Below, one piece after another: positions 36,994 through 45,015 of a DNA stretch of 64,000 bases; within the stretch, counting starts at the first letter, position 1; the number at the start of each line of letters is the position of its first letter. Position numbers and translations under genes: made by a program. The notes beneath the pieces are model-generated. The model worked only from the letters and a program-made list of their open reading frames with translations. It made no database searches and was not told the origin of the DNA. Origin of the DNA: Sansalvadorimonas sp965243775 (lineage in GTDB: Bacteria; Pseudomonadota; Gammaproteobacteria; Pseudomonadales; Endozoicomonadaceae); NCBI GenBank assembly GCA_965243775.1, contig CBDEWF010000037.1, positions 1 through 64,000 of the forward strand, read 5' to 3'.

Positions 36994-38016
36994 ATGGATG
37001 TCAGGCCCAACACAGGAAGTCTGGGAGATTTGGGGCGGCTTACTGAAATTACATGTCTCCCAAGCAGCGAAAAAGTACTCAGATTCCATAACGGGAAGTT
37101 CTATGTGGGGCCTAAATCCCCCAAGTTGACGACATTTCTTCGTACCTGTTCCAAGGTTCTTGGATACTTGGGAGTCACAGCGCTGAAAAACCAGACGCTG
37201 AAGTATATTAACAAACTTGATGAAATTAACCGAAGAGAGCAGATGCAAGCTGTCATGCAGCTGGAAACCGCGCTTTGCATTAGTTTGAATTCTCGTAATA
37301 TCAGGGTTGCTGACGCGCAAAGATATATAGGTCCTCCTCCAGAGGAGCTGGGGTTAAATTCCTTGCAACAACCTCAGGTAAACACGAGGCGGTCCCAGGT
37401 TCTCACTGCCAATAAGCTGGATGACATCTTGCCTCATGTTCGTCAAGGGGAGAAAACCCTGGTTTGCCTGGATGTTGACGATATGCTTGTCAGTCGCGAT
37501 GTTATGCCTGATGGGTCACAGTCGAGGGTTGCTGTTCACCCGGATACTCGTGGGGTTATTCGGCGAATCCGGGAAAAAGCGCCTGATGCCCGGATAGTTC
37601 TTTTAACGAAAGGGGATGAGGCCGCAACCAGGGCAAAGCTGAGAGAAGGTGGCATCACAGACAATCTGGATGAGCTCTTTGATGGCGCCATAATTCTTGA
37701 TACAGATATTCCTGCAGATAAAAATAAAAACAAAGGTGATAAGTTGAAAGAGTATCTGGATTCAACAGGCTTCCAGACACAGCATGTCTGTTTCATGGAC
37801 GATTTGCCTGAGTTTCACGAGCATGTGCAGGCGGCTTGTGCCCAGCTAAACCTATCTTGTACATCTTTTGTATTTACCGGCTCTCAGGATATGCAGGACA
37901 GAGTAGGTGCCGCAAATTCTGGTTTGACAGTACCACTCTATAGAGCGTATCAAAGAGAGGGGCGGGAAATAGACCTTAGAGCTCTTGCTGAAAGATACAG
38001 GCCTGATGGTCTGTAA
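36994..38016 (+). CDS. HAD-superfamily phosphatase-like protein
   Basis: About 340 residues from the ATG at 36994, chosen for its GAGGTGG ribosome site; the frame is open from a TTG at 36970. The N-terminal ~150 residues are unrecognised. The C-terminal half has HAD motifs: CLDVDDML (DxD nucleophile pair), a Thr in VLLTKGD, a Lys in NKGDKLKEYL and the acidic motif FMDDLPE. The pattern resembles the DUF2608-type HAD proteins known in host-associated bacteria, but I cannot confirm that family. Probably a phosphohydrolase on an unknown substrate. It converges on the DA1-like gene, with only 28 bp between. Confidence 0.72.
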   Translation: MDVRPNTGSLGDLGRLTEITCLPSSEKVLRFHNGKFYVGPKSPKLTTFLRTCSKVLGYLGVTALKNQTLKYINKLDEINRREQMQAVMQLETALCISLNSRNIRVADAQRYIGPPPEELGLNSLQQPQVNTRRSQVLTANKLDDILPHVRQGEKTLVCLDVDDMLVSRDVMPDGSQSRVAVHPDTRGVIRRIREKAPDARIVLLTKGDEAATRAKLREGGITDNLDELFDGAIILDTDIPADKNKNKGDKLKEYLDSTGFQTQHVCFMDDLPEFHEHVQAACAQLNLSCTSFVFTGSQDMQDRVGAANSGLTVPLYRAYQREGREIDLRALAERYRPDGL

Positions 38017-38044
38017 TATTTGGCTACGTTAATTGGCAGGAGGT

Positions 38045-38986
38045 TCAGCTATAAAAAAAAGCTGCCAGGGCCGAAGGAAATTTCCCATTGGCCAGGACAT
38101 AACGTACCAGTGATGGCAGTGACAGGTATTTCAGTGATTTCCGTGCCTCCCGGAAACCATCGCCATAGACTGGATCCATGGTCTCTTCAATCACCTTGAT
38201 GCGAAACCGGGCATCCTCGCTGTTCTGTTTTCGCAGCCAGAGATATTCCAGCAGAACACACATTCCCTCTTCCACTTTCAAGGGAAGCTGCCTGCCTTTC
38301 GGGTTGTTGTAGAAAAACCAGGCATGGCCCAGTTCGTGGATAACAACAGTACGGAAATGTTCCTCCGGAAGATTTTTCTGCACCAGTATTTCCTTAAACT
38401 CCCTTGCTACAACCCGCTTGCCGACAAAGCTTGTGCTCCAGATTGCCAGCCCCAGCAACGGGTGCTCATCATGGTGATCATGGCGACTGTTGCTGTGCAG
38501 CTCATCACGATCGGCAATGCGTATTGGGGTACTGGCGTTATAAAGGTTTAATCCCAGCTCTTTCAGGGCTTCACGCATCTCGGCTGCCAGTTTTCCGGCT
38601 CTGTCGTTGGTTGTAACTCCGTTGGCGGCGCAGAGATTGCAGATCATTAACCCGTCAGGAAAGCGCATGCCTCCGTCGGTAATAGGGCCACAGACAATTC
38701 GGCTACAACTGGTGCATTTGGCATATTTTCTATGAGAAATACAGAAGTTGTTACCCCAGTAATCCTGAAGATACTGGCTGGTCAGAGGTTTTTGACAGAT
38801 AGCACAGTTGGGCGTGAAGGCAGATTGGTAGCAGCCCGGATGCCAGGCCTGCCCATCCTTTTTTACATACTGACCCCGTATTGGCATTTTGCACTTGTGG
38901 CAGAGGAAACACTCTCTGTGCCAGGTTTTGCCAAGGGCCCGGATAAACTGGTCAGTTAATGGTTTCTGGCAGTGATGACACTTCAA
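38045..38986 (-). CDS. LIM-domain protein with DA1-like HELGH metallopeptidase domain
   Basis: A 313-residue protein of eukaryotic type. A perfect LIM zinc pattern occupies residues 3-52 (Cys3, Cys6, His23, Cys26; Cys29, Cys32, His49, Cys52). A second LIM-like set follows (Cys61, Cys64, Cys82, His85, Cys91, Cys94, Cys116, Cys119). The C-terminal half carries a zinc-metallopeptidase motif HELGHAW at 217-223 and a downstream VEEGMCVLLEYLWL with a third-ligand Glu candidate. This LIM plus DA1-like architecture is that of plant DA1 proteins, ubiquitin-activated peptidases limiting organ growth. Such proteins also occur in some bacteria, but their role there is poorly known. No signal peptide, so secretion, if any, would need a type III/IV/VI route. 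Confidence 0.85.
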   Translation of the reverse strand: MKCHHCQKPLTDQFIRALGKTWHRECFLCHKCKMPIRGQYVKKDGQAWHPGCYQSAFTPNCAICQKPLTSQYLQDYWGNNFCISHRKYAKCTSCSRIVCGPITDGGMRFPDGLMICNLCAANGVTTNDRAGKLAAEMREALKELGLNLYNASTPIRIADRDELHSNSRHDHHDEHPLLGLAIWSTSFVGKRVVAREFKEILVQKNLPEEHFRTVVIHELGHAWFFYNNPKGRQLPLKVEEGMCVLLEYLWLRKQNSEDARFRIKVIEETMDPVYGDGFREARKSLKYLSLPSLVRYVLANGKFPSALAAFFYS

Positions 38987-39113
38987 GCGCCCGGGTTCCC
39001 TGTGAGGTTGCTGTTCTTTCAGAATAGATCGTCAATGACCAAGGCTATAATTGCGGCCAGGTTCCCGAAATTGTCGATTTTATTTCCCGCTCATGCTGTG
39101 TGGGAGGTCACTT

Positions 39114-39497
39114 ATGTCCAGCAGTATTCACAGGCACGCCACTATCGCCCATATTCCAGATGAGCGAATCATTGCAAATATGGATGTGGAGTGCTCCATT
39201 TACCCGGAAACGCCAGCTACGGCTGTTGATGTCAAAGTCGATATTTCTCAGCGTGGCGGCAGGCGCATTTCCAAACACTTTGTCCTGCCGGCAGATGTCA
39301 GTTACAACCTACCCCATTATCTGCGCACGATTCTGAGGGAGGCCCACCTGGAAGCCAGTGATCTGACCAGCCCGCTGGTTACCAGAACCGGTCAGACATC
39401 CCCTATGGTTCTTGATCTGGTGGAGGCACTGGTGACCAGGCTAAGCAGGCAGCAGCGCGTAGATCTGAACCGTTTTTTAAATATGACTATAAAGTAG
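39114..39497 (+). CDS. Small protein of unknown function
   Basis: A 127-residue soluble protein. The ATG at 39114 is preceded by GGGAGGT, a strong ribosome site that decides the start over the longer frame from 39051. The sequence is balanced, with a beta-type middle (YPETPATAVDVKVDISQRGG) and a helical C-terminus (MVLDLVEALVTRLSRQQRVDLNRF). It has normal coding character but no family I recognise. Divergent from the LIM/DA1-like gene. Confidence 0.65.
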   Translation: MSSSIHRHATIAHIPDERIIANMDVECSIYPETPATAVDVKVDISQRGGRRISKHFVLPADVSYNLPHYLRTILREAHLEASDLTSPLVTRTGQTSPMVLDLVEALVTRLSRQQRVDLNRFLNMTIK

Positions 39498-39515
39498 GAG
39501 TCGAGTCAGGGCTGG

Positions 39516-40058
39516 TTATGAACAGGCTCTAAGACGTTCAAGCAGTTCTGCCGGAGTATTGCCTGTTCTGAGCCGACTGCGATTTGCAGGAGCCAGCAGC
39601 CCTTGAACTTCTGCATGATCAAGGAAGGCCAGCAGCTTGTCGAAATAGCCGTTAACATTCAGTACGCCCACTGGCTTATTGTGCAGACTAAGCTGGGCGT
39701 TGGTCAGGGCTTCAAACAGCTCATCCAGAGTGCCAAACCCACCGGGCATGGCAATAAAGGCGTCTGAGATTGTCATCATAATCTCTTTGCGCTCGGTCAT
39801 TGAGCTGACAACATTCTGCTCAGTCAGGCCGGTATGGGCAGCTTCCAGCTTCACCAGCTGATCTGGTATAACCCCGATAACCCGCCCTCCCTTTTCCAGA
39901 GCGCGGTCTGCAAGGGTACCCATCAAGCCAACACTGCTACCCCCGTATACCAGTGTGATATCACGGGCAACCAGCTCATCAGCCAGGCGGAATGCCTGTT
40001 TTTGAAAATCAGGATCCAGACCGGGATTGGCACCACAGAAAATGCAGATACTATTCAT
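39516..40058 (-). CDS. LOG-family nucleotide 5'-monophosphate phosphoribohydrolase (TIGR00730-type)
   Basis: A 180-residue Rossmann-like protein with the family motif PGGFGTLDELFEALT and the N-terminal FCGANPGLDPDF. LOG-family enzymes remove ribose-5-phosphate from cytokinin nucleotides or from other nucleotide monophosphates. In bacteria many act on AMP or related nucleotides; the substrate here is unknown. Cytoplasmic, family-typical length. It ends convergently 18 bp from the small upstream protein. Confidence 0.88.
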   Translation of the reverse strand: MNSICIFCGANPGLDPDFQKQAFRLADELVARDITLVYGGSSVGLMGTLADRALEKGGRVIGVIPDQLVKLEAAHTGLTEQNVVSSMTERKEIMMTISDAFIAMPGGFGTLDELFEALTNAQLSLHNKPVGVLNVNGYFDKLLAFLDHAEVQGLLAPANRSRLRTGNTPAELLERLRACS

Positions 40059-40224
40059 TTTATAAAAGTCATCTTAAAAAAGTCATTTTCAAAGAAAGCC
40101 ATTTAATTTTTACGCAGTAAATGTATTTTTTGCTTGCCTGACATTTTGCCTTAAATTGTTATGAACAAGGAAATTCAATTTTATTTCCTGTCTTGGGGTG
40201 TGTTCACAATTAAACATCGACTCA

Positions 40225-40444
40225 GTGGCCCTAAAAGCGGCCAGATGTTAGGTAACTGCTCATATTTTACTGGCAAAATTGTCTGTTTTTTATACAGCTC
40301 CTCGCTATCACTGGGCTGTAGCCGAGTCGATGGTTGGTCTGCCAGTGAAATATGAGCAGTTACGATGTTAGAAGGGCTTGTGAAAATCGTAGTTATTCTA
40401 CATTGAACAAGGCCGACGTAGCAGATGGCCGCTTTTAGGACCAC
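40225..40444. repeat. Copy 1 of the ~100-bp inverted-repeat core module (interrupted)
   Basis: The ends GTGGCCCTAAAAGCGGCCA and TGGCCGCTTTTAGGACCAC are inverted repeats with one mismatch in each TIR relative to copy 2. Without the 112-bp insertion the module aligns along its length with 62770-62869 in reverse orientation. Confidence 0.85.
40252..40363. mobile_element. Inner MITE-like element inserted with an 8-bp target duplication
   Basis: The 112-bp element has 24-bp terminal inverted repeats (GTAACTGCTCATATTT/C...) with one mismatch. It is flanked by GATGTTAG at 40244-40251 and 40364-40371. The homologous core at 62770-62869 lacks it and has a single GATGTTAG (as its complement), confirming the insertion and its 8-bp target duplication. 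Confidence 0.92.
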
Positions 40445-40568
40445 CCGAAGGGCGCTCCCGAGAGTCCCTAAGCGCCTTGAACGGCAACAAGCATTCCTGC
40501 GGCACTGCGCCTTGCCATAGAAACTCTCGGGAGCGCTGAGTTCGCTGTTTAATTGTGAACACACCCTA

Positions 40569-41877
40569 GTGCCGGAAAGCTCTAATATCTATACCGCCTC
40601 AGATATGCTCAGATCTATCTGCCCAAGCCATCAAGAGTAGTAGCAAGGATGCAGGCAGATCACTGTAAATCTTTCACTCTAAGCGAACAGCAACGTAATG
40701 AACTTCAAGATATCGTTCGCAAGCGCAGCAGCACTCAGGCATTTGTGCTCAGAGCCAAAATCATTCTGGCCGCTGAACAAGGTTTGAGTATCAGGGCTTC
40801 GGCTCTGCAACTGAGTTGTAACCGGGGGACTGTGACTCTCTGGCGTAAGCACTGGGTTGAGCGTTCTGATGACATGTCAGCGATGGAGCGATTGCAAGAG
40901 GCTCCAAGACCTGGAGCACCGCCCAAATTTAAAGCAGAGCAAGTTTGCCAAATTATGGCTCTGGCTTGTGAAAAGCCGGAAAATCATGGCTATATCTTGA
41001 GTCACTGGTCACAGAATGCACTGGCCAAAGCGGCCATGGATAAGAACATTGTTGAATCCATTTCACAACGCCAGGTCGGCCGATTTTTAAAATCAGGCCG
41101 ATATTCGCCCCGATAAAGTCCGGGGCTGGGTAGATACCCCCAAAGACGAGGCTTTTGATGAGCGCTGTGCGGATGTCTGTGAGACTTACCAGCTAGCTCC
41201 GGCACGAGCAGAAAACAAGATTCACACCATTTCCTTTGACGAGAAGACAGGGATTCAGGCTCTCGAGCCAGCATCACCAGGTAAATGCGTGAAGCCTGGG
41301 CAGGTCGAAAAAAGGGAGTTTGAATATGTGCGTCATGGAACACAGGCCCTGCTGGCAGGCATGAATGTCGCGACGGGAAAAATTCTGCCCCTGGTCAGTG
41401 AGACACGCACTGAACAGGATTTTGCGCTCTGGCTGGAGATAATGATACTCAGCGATCCTGAGGCCCGGGGTTGGCATATCGTTGCTGACAATCTGAATAC
41501 GCACATGTCGGAGGCCGCTGTTCGATTCGTGGCAGCTATAGAGGGTACATCTGAGGAAGAGCTTGGTATCAAAGGCAAATCCGGGATATTGAAATCCATG
41601 CAAAGCCGGTCGGCCTATCTCTCAGACTCGTCCCACAAGGTCGTGTTTCACTACACACCCAAGCACGCTTCCTGGCTTAACCAGATTGAGATTTGGTTTT
41701 CCATACTGGTGAGGCGATTCCTCAAGCGCAGTGGCTTTGTCTCGAAAGAAGACTTAAAAAACCGCCTCCATGGTTTCATCGACTTCTTTAATGAAACCAT
41801 GGCTAAACCGTTCAAGTGGACTTACAAGGGGAGACCACTGCAAGCATGATGGCGTGGTCTTTTGAGCTATGCGGCAC
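40569..41877 (+). mobile_element. IS630-family insertion sequence, 1,309 bp
   Basis: The left end GTGCCGGAAAGCTC and the inverted right end GTGCCGCATAGCTC form imperfect terminal repeats. TA flanks both sides (40567-40568 and 41878-41879), the standard IS630/Tc1-mariner target. The element carries a transposase split by a frameshift and starts at the very end of the outer inverted-repeat element. Confidence 0.88.
40649..41849 (+). pseudogene. IS630-family transposase, split by a frameshift
   Basis: The N-terminal 155 residues (40649-41116) contain the helix-turn-helix part ending in VGRFLKSGRYSPR. The C-terminal catalytic part is open from 41091 to 41849 in the next frame and continues the family sequence from ADIRPDKVRGWVDTP. 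All three DDE residues are visible there: Asp in SFDEK, Asp in VADNLNTH and Glu in NQIEIWFSIL. One extra G at 41096-41097 explains the frame change. It could be a disabling mutation or a programmed +1 shift; a TTTTTAAAA run lies just upstream. Some IS630 elements do use frameshifting, so activity is possible. Confidence 0.85.
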
Positions 41878-41921
41878 TAGGCTGTTGTTTACTCAAGCAA
41901 AGATGGGCTGATAAAAGAAAG

Positions 41922-43430
41922 TCAACTCTCTGAGTTCAATACGAGATCCCAATAGTTAAAAACACTCCTTAATATTCCTGGCTGCTGACTTTGTACTGGA
42001 TGGAGAGTCGGAGATTGAGAGGATGACGGACCTTGGTAGCTGGCAAGACTTGCTCTGTAAGCCCCTGATGCTTGTTCCACTGCATCCTCTATGATTGTTT
42101 GGCAATGCTGTCTAAGTTCATCGGGTGAGGTTGTATCTGGGATTTCGGCCTCTCCAGTTCTGGCTGTGATCCGCTGGCAAAAATTTTCAAAGAAGCCGTC
42201 ATTTCTGACATCATGTAGTTCTGCCCAGTCGGGAAACTTATCGCGCAGTAATTGTTTTATGTACTGTGGCCGTAATCGGGGGTTCTCTCGTGCCTGATTT
42301 TCGTCAAATTCATCAGGAAACCTCGTGCTGCAATGGCTGCAACTTGCTTCCCTTGCATCTGTACGATCCCAGCTTGTTGTAGCGACTGAGTGCCCACAGG
42401 GTATTGGTACTATTTCTTCTGCAAAAAAACCTGTCTCGCTACATAGCAATTTATTGGCAAGAAGTTCGCCAATCCTTCTCTTTTTGTTTGGGGTAAAGCC
42501 GTAGACGTGCGACTGCATTAATGACAATTCTGTTCTCAGCTGGAGGACGGATGCGTTGAGGCCTGTAATCGCTGCAGTTATAGATGTCGTTGCTATGGGA
42601 GCTGAAGTTGTCGTCGTTGTAGTTGCAGTTGCAGTTGTAGTTGCTGTGGGAGCTGCAGTTGTTGCTGTAGTTACTATGGGAACTGAAGTTGTTGCTGTGG
42701 AAGTTGTATCCCACCGCCAAAGTGGAAGAAATGACCATCTGTAATTTGCAGGTGTCGCTGCAGAAGCTGTATTCCACCAAAAAAGTGGCAAAAATGACCA
42801 ACTGTAGTTTGCAGGTATCGCTGTGGAAGCTGCAGTTGCCGCTGTAGTTACTATGGGTGCAGCAGTTGTTGCTGTCGTTACTATGGGCGTTGTAGTTGTT
42901 GCTGTCGTTACTACGGGAGCAGCAGTTGTTGCTGTAGTTGTCGTGGTTGCAGTCGTAGTTGCAGTTGTAGTTGGTGAAGTTACTGTCTCTCTTCTAACGG
43001 GTTCTGTCTGAACTTTTTTTGCTCCGGTTTTTACACTTTTCCGTTTCTTCTTTCTATCCCCCTTAAGATATTGCTTGTAGGGGACAGACTGTATTGTCTT
43101 CAGAGAAGATCGGGAAACATCTGCATAGCGCTGGCCTCGGAAATGTGGACGCAGTCTTCTCAATTCCCATTCGGAAATTATGCCGATCTTGCTTTCAGGT
43201 TTTGATGAATCTGAATCACTCTGGGAAGAAGCCTCCCTGCTACTGATAGGCGTGGCATCATGGCCTCTTTTAGTGGCTCGGGGGATATGATGGCCTTTTG
43301 ATGAATAGATTTTTGTCCGAAGGCGTTTTGCCGGTGGTTCAAACTCGTTATCCGATTCCAAGGAACTACTGGAACTATCAGAACTACTACTAGAAGGACT
43401 CGTGGATCTTCTCTTTCTGGCAACTGCCAT
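41922..43430 (-). CDS. Ser/Thr-rich protein with RING/U-box-like Cys/His cluster and NLS-like runs
   Basis: 502 residues. The N-terminus is poly-Ser and acidic, with basic runs AKRLRTK (34-40) and DRKKKRKSVK (125-134) that resemble nuclear localisation signals. Residues ~150-290 are Thr/Ala-rich low complexity, interrupted by two near-identical Trp-rich units (PANYSWSFLPLFWWNT and PANYRWSFLPLWRWDT). Residues 330-390 form a Cys/His cluster: Cys330, Cys345-Gly-His347, Cys364 and Cys367, followed by LRPQYIKQLLRDKFPDW. The order and spacing resemble RING/U-box E3 ligase domains, including the CGHS motif. There is no signal peptide. It lies 111 bp downstream of ctpA. A host-directed ubiquitin ligase-like effector is an inference from motif only. 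Confidence 0.72.
   Translation of the reverse strand: MAVARKRRSTSPSSSSSDSSSSSLESDNEFEPPAKRLRTKIYSSKGHHIPRATKRGHDATPISSREASSQSDSDSSKPESKIGIISEWELRRLRPHFRGQRYADVSRSSLKTIQSVPYKQYLKGDRKKKRKSVKTGAKKVQTEPVRRETVTSPTTTATTTATTTTTATTAAPVVTTATTTTPIVTTATTAAPIVTTAATAASTAIPANYSWSFLPLFWWNTASAATPANYRWSFLPLWRWDTTSTATTSVPIVTTATTAAPTATTTATATTTTTTSAPIATTSITAAITGLNASVLQLRTELSLMQSHVYGFTPNKKRRIGELLANKLLCSETGFFAEEIVPIPCGHSVATTSWDRTDAREASCSHCSTRFPDEFDENQARENPRLRPQYIKQLLRDKFPDWAELHDVRNDGFFENFCQRITARTGEAEIPDTTSPDELRQHCQTIIEDAVEQASGAYRASLASYQGPSSSQSPTLHPVQSQQPGILRSVFNYWDLVLNSES
42571..42990 (-). repeat. Degenerate GTTGTTGCTGTAGTTAC-type tandem repeats (Thr/Ala coding)
   Basis: On the plus strand, units such as GTTGCTGTAGTTACTATGGG recur imperfectly through this interval, interrupted near 42716-42825 by a unit present twice (CACCAAAGTGG / CACCAAAAAAGTGG). 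They encode the Thr/Ala-rich linker of the RING/U-box-like protein. Confidence 0.75.
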
Positions 43431-43541
43431 ACCTGCCCCAGATACAGTGATGTTGATAAAAGAGCAGCAGGGTAGTCGGTGATCCAGATGAACCCAATAA
43501 CCGGGCGGACAGGCAGGCTGACTGTCCGCTGTAGAGAACTG

Positions 43542-44918
43542 TCAGGCAGAAGGTGGTGCGGAAATAGATTGACCGGTGCCTTTCTGGCGTGAGAGATAGA
43601 GGCTTTTAAGAATATTAAGAGCTTGATTGAGCTGGTAGTCAGAAACATCAAGGGGCTGTTTATTATCTCCGCTTTCAGCCGGCTTGCTGTTGCTGCCATT
43701 TTTCTCCTCAGCATTGTTCAGGTGGCCTTTCAGATCGGCTTCCCGATAACCGCGGTCTTCCTTCACTCTGGTCACATTGGCATTGTCCACGGAGATATCC
43801 GGTATAATGCCTTCTGCCTGGATGGAGCGGCCGCTGGGGGTGTAGTACAGGGCTGTGGTGAGCTTCAGGCCCCTTTCATTATCTGTGGTCAGGGGGAGAA
43901 CAGTCTGGACTGAACCTTTACCAAAGCTCTTGGTGCCCACCACGATGCCACGCCTGTGATCCTGCAGGGCTCCGGCAACAATTTCAGAAGCTGATGCAGA
44001 GCCGCCATTGATAAGAACAACCAGAGGCATATCTCCAGATGGTGTACTCTTGCTGGCGCTATAGCTCATATCAGAATTGGGCATACGGCCCTTGGTATAG
44101 ACAATCAAGCCATCTTCCAGAAAAGCATCGGCCACATCGACAGCAGCCTGCAACACCCCGCCGGGATTGTTACGCAGGTCAAGAATCAGGCCGTTCAGTG
44201 TATCGTTGTCTTGAGCTTTGTTGAGCGCTTTAATCGAGCTGACCACTTCCTTGCCGGTATCAACCTGGAACTGGCTGATACGGATATAACCGAAGCCAGG
44301 ATCCAGCTCCTTATGCCTGACGCTTTCAACACGGATAATATCCCGTACGACAGTGATATCCAGGGGCTGACTGGCTCCTTCACGCATGATTGAAAGCTTG
44401 ATGGGTTCGCCGGGTTTGCCGCGCATCAGTTCCACCGACTTCTTGAGTCCCATTCCGCGGATAGGGATATCATCAATCTTGATGATCAGGTCGCCGGCTT
44501 TCACACCTGCCCGCTGTGCAGGGGTATCATCAATCGGGGTGATCACTTTTATCAAGCCATCTTCACTGCCCACTTCTATGCCCAGGCCACCAAACTCTCC
44601 AGAAGTACTCTGTTCCAGGTTCTTGTAATCCTCAGGCTGAAGGTAGGCAGAGTGGGGATCAAGGTTATCAAGCAGACCGCGGATAGCGTTTTCCAATAAC
44701 TCTTTGTCAGAAACCGGCTCAACGTAGGAGCTTTTGACCCGCTGCATAACTTCGGTAAAGGCGCGCAAATCATCCAGGGGTAGAGTGCCTTTATGGGTGA
44801 CCGGTCTTAACTCATCAGTGGCTGTCTCTTCGGCCTGGGAATAAACTGGAAGAGTCATCAGGGAAAGGGTCAGAAGCAGATTGAGTGTCCATACACGAAC
44901 AAGAGTGTGAAAGGGCAT
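43542..44918 (-). CDS. ctpA: Carboxy-terminal processing protease CtpA (S41 family)
   Basis: A 458-residue periplasmic protease with a signal peptide (VWTLNLLLTLSLMTLPVYSQA), a PDZ domain (GLGIEVGSEDGLIKVI...) and the S41 catalytic core: Ser in NGGSASASEIVAGAL and Lys in GTKSFGKGSVQ. The ATG at 44918 follows CAGGAG at good spacing; the frame extends to 45182, but that extension lacks a signal-like N-terminus. CtpA proteases trim or degrade periplasmic and peptidoglycan-associated proteins. It is downstream of envC in a gpmI-envC-ctpA arrangement common in gammaproteobacteria. Confidence 0.93.
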   Translation of the reverse strand: MPFHTLVRVWTLNLLLTLSLMTLPVYSQAEETATDELRPVTHKGTLPLDDLRAFTEVMQRVKSSYVEPVSDKELLENAIRGLLDNLDPHSAYLQPEDYKNLEQSTSGEFGGLGIEVGSEDGLIKVITPIDDTPAQRAGVKAGDLIIKIDDIPIRGMGLKKSVELMRGKPGEPIKLSIMREGASQPLDITVVRDIIRVESVRHKELDPGFGYIRISQFQVDTGKEVVSSIKALNKAQDNDTLNGLILDLRNNPGGVLQAAVDVADAFLEDGLIVYTKGRMPNSDMSYSASKSTPSGDMPLVVLINGGSASASEIVAGALQDHRRGIVVGTKSFGKGSVQTVLPLTTDNERGLKLTTALYYTPSGRSIQAEGIIPDISVDNANVTRVKEDRGYREADLKGHLNNAEEKNGSNSKPAESGDNKQPLDVSDYQLNQALNILKSLYLSRQKGTGQSISAPPSA

Positions 44919-45015
44919 GCAGTGCTCCTGCCGAAAGGTATTCTTTACCATGAAAATGTCATCCCTGCCGGACGCAGTGTAAAAGCATCGGCTCTGTTCA
45001 GTATATCTTGACTCT

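Larger units (their letters stand above)
40196..40566. mobile_element. Outer inverted-repeat element with perfect 20-bp termini
   Basis: Left GGGTGTGTTCACAATTAAAC (40196-40215) is exactly inverted at 40547-40566. Inside are a core module shared with the element at 62636, the inserted 112-bp element at 40252-40363, and an inner hairpin with 13-bp arms (40453-40465 and 40523-40535). No coding capacity. An IS630 element lies directly at its right end. Confidence 0.8.

Noticed and set aside
18656..38986. FAD monooxygenase and LIM protein as two parts of one MICAL-like system
   Set aside because: MICAL combines flavin and LIM domains, but the genes are 17 kb apart, and the LIM protein has a DA1 peptidase domain that explains it better.
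42571..42990. CRISPR-like array
   Set aside because: The repeats are degenerate, in-frame coding repeats without spacers of uniform length.
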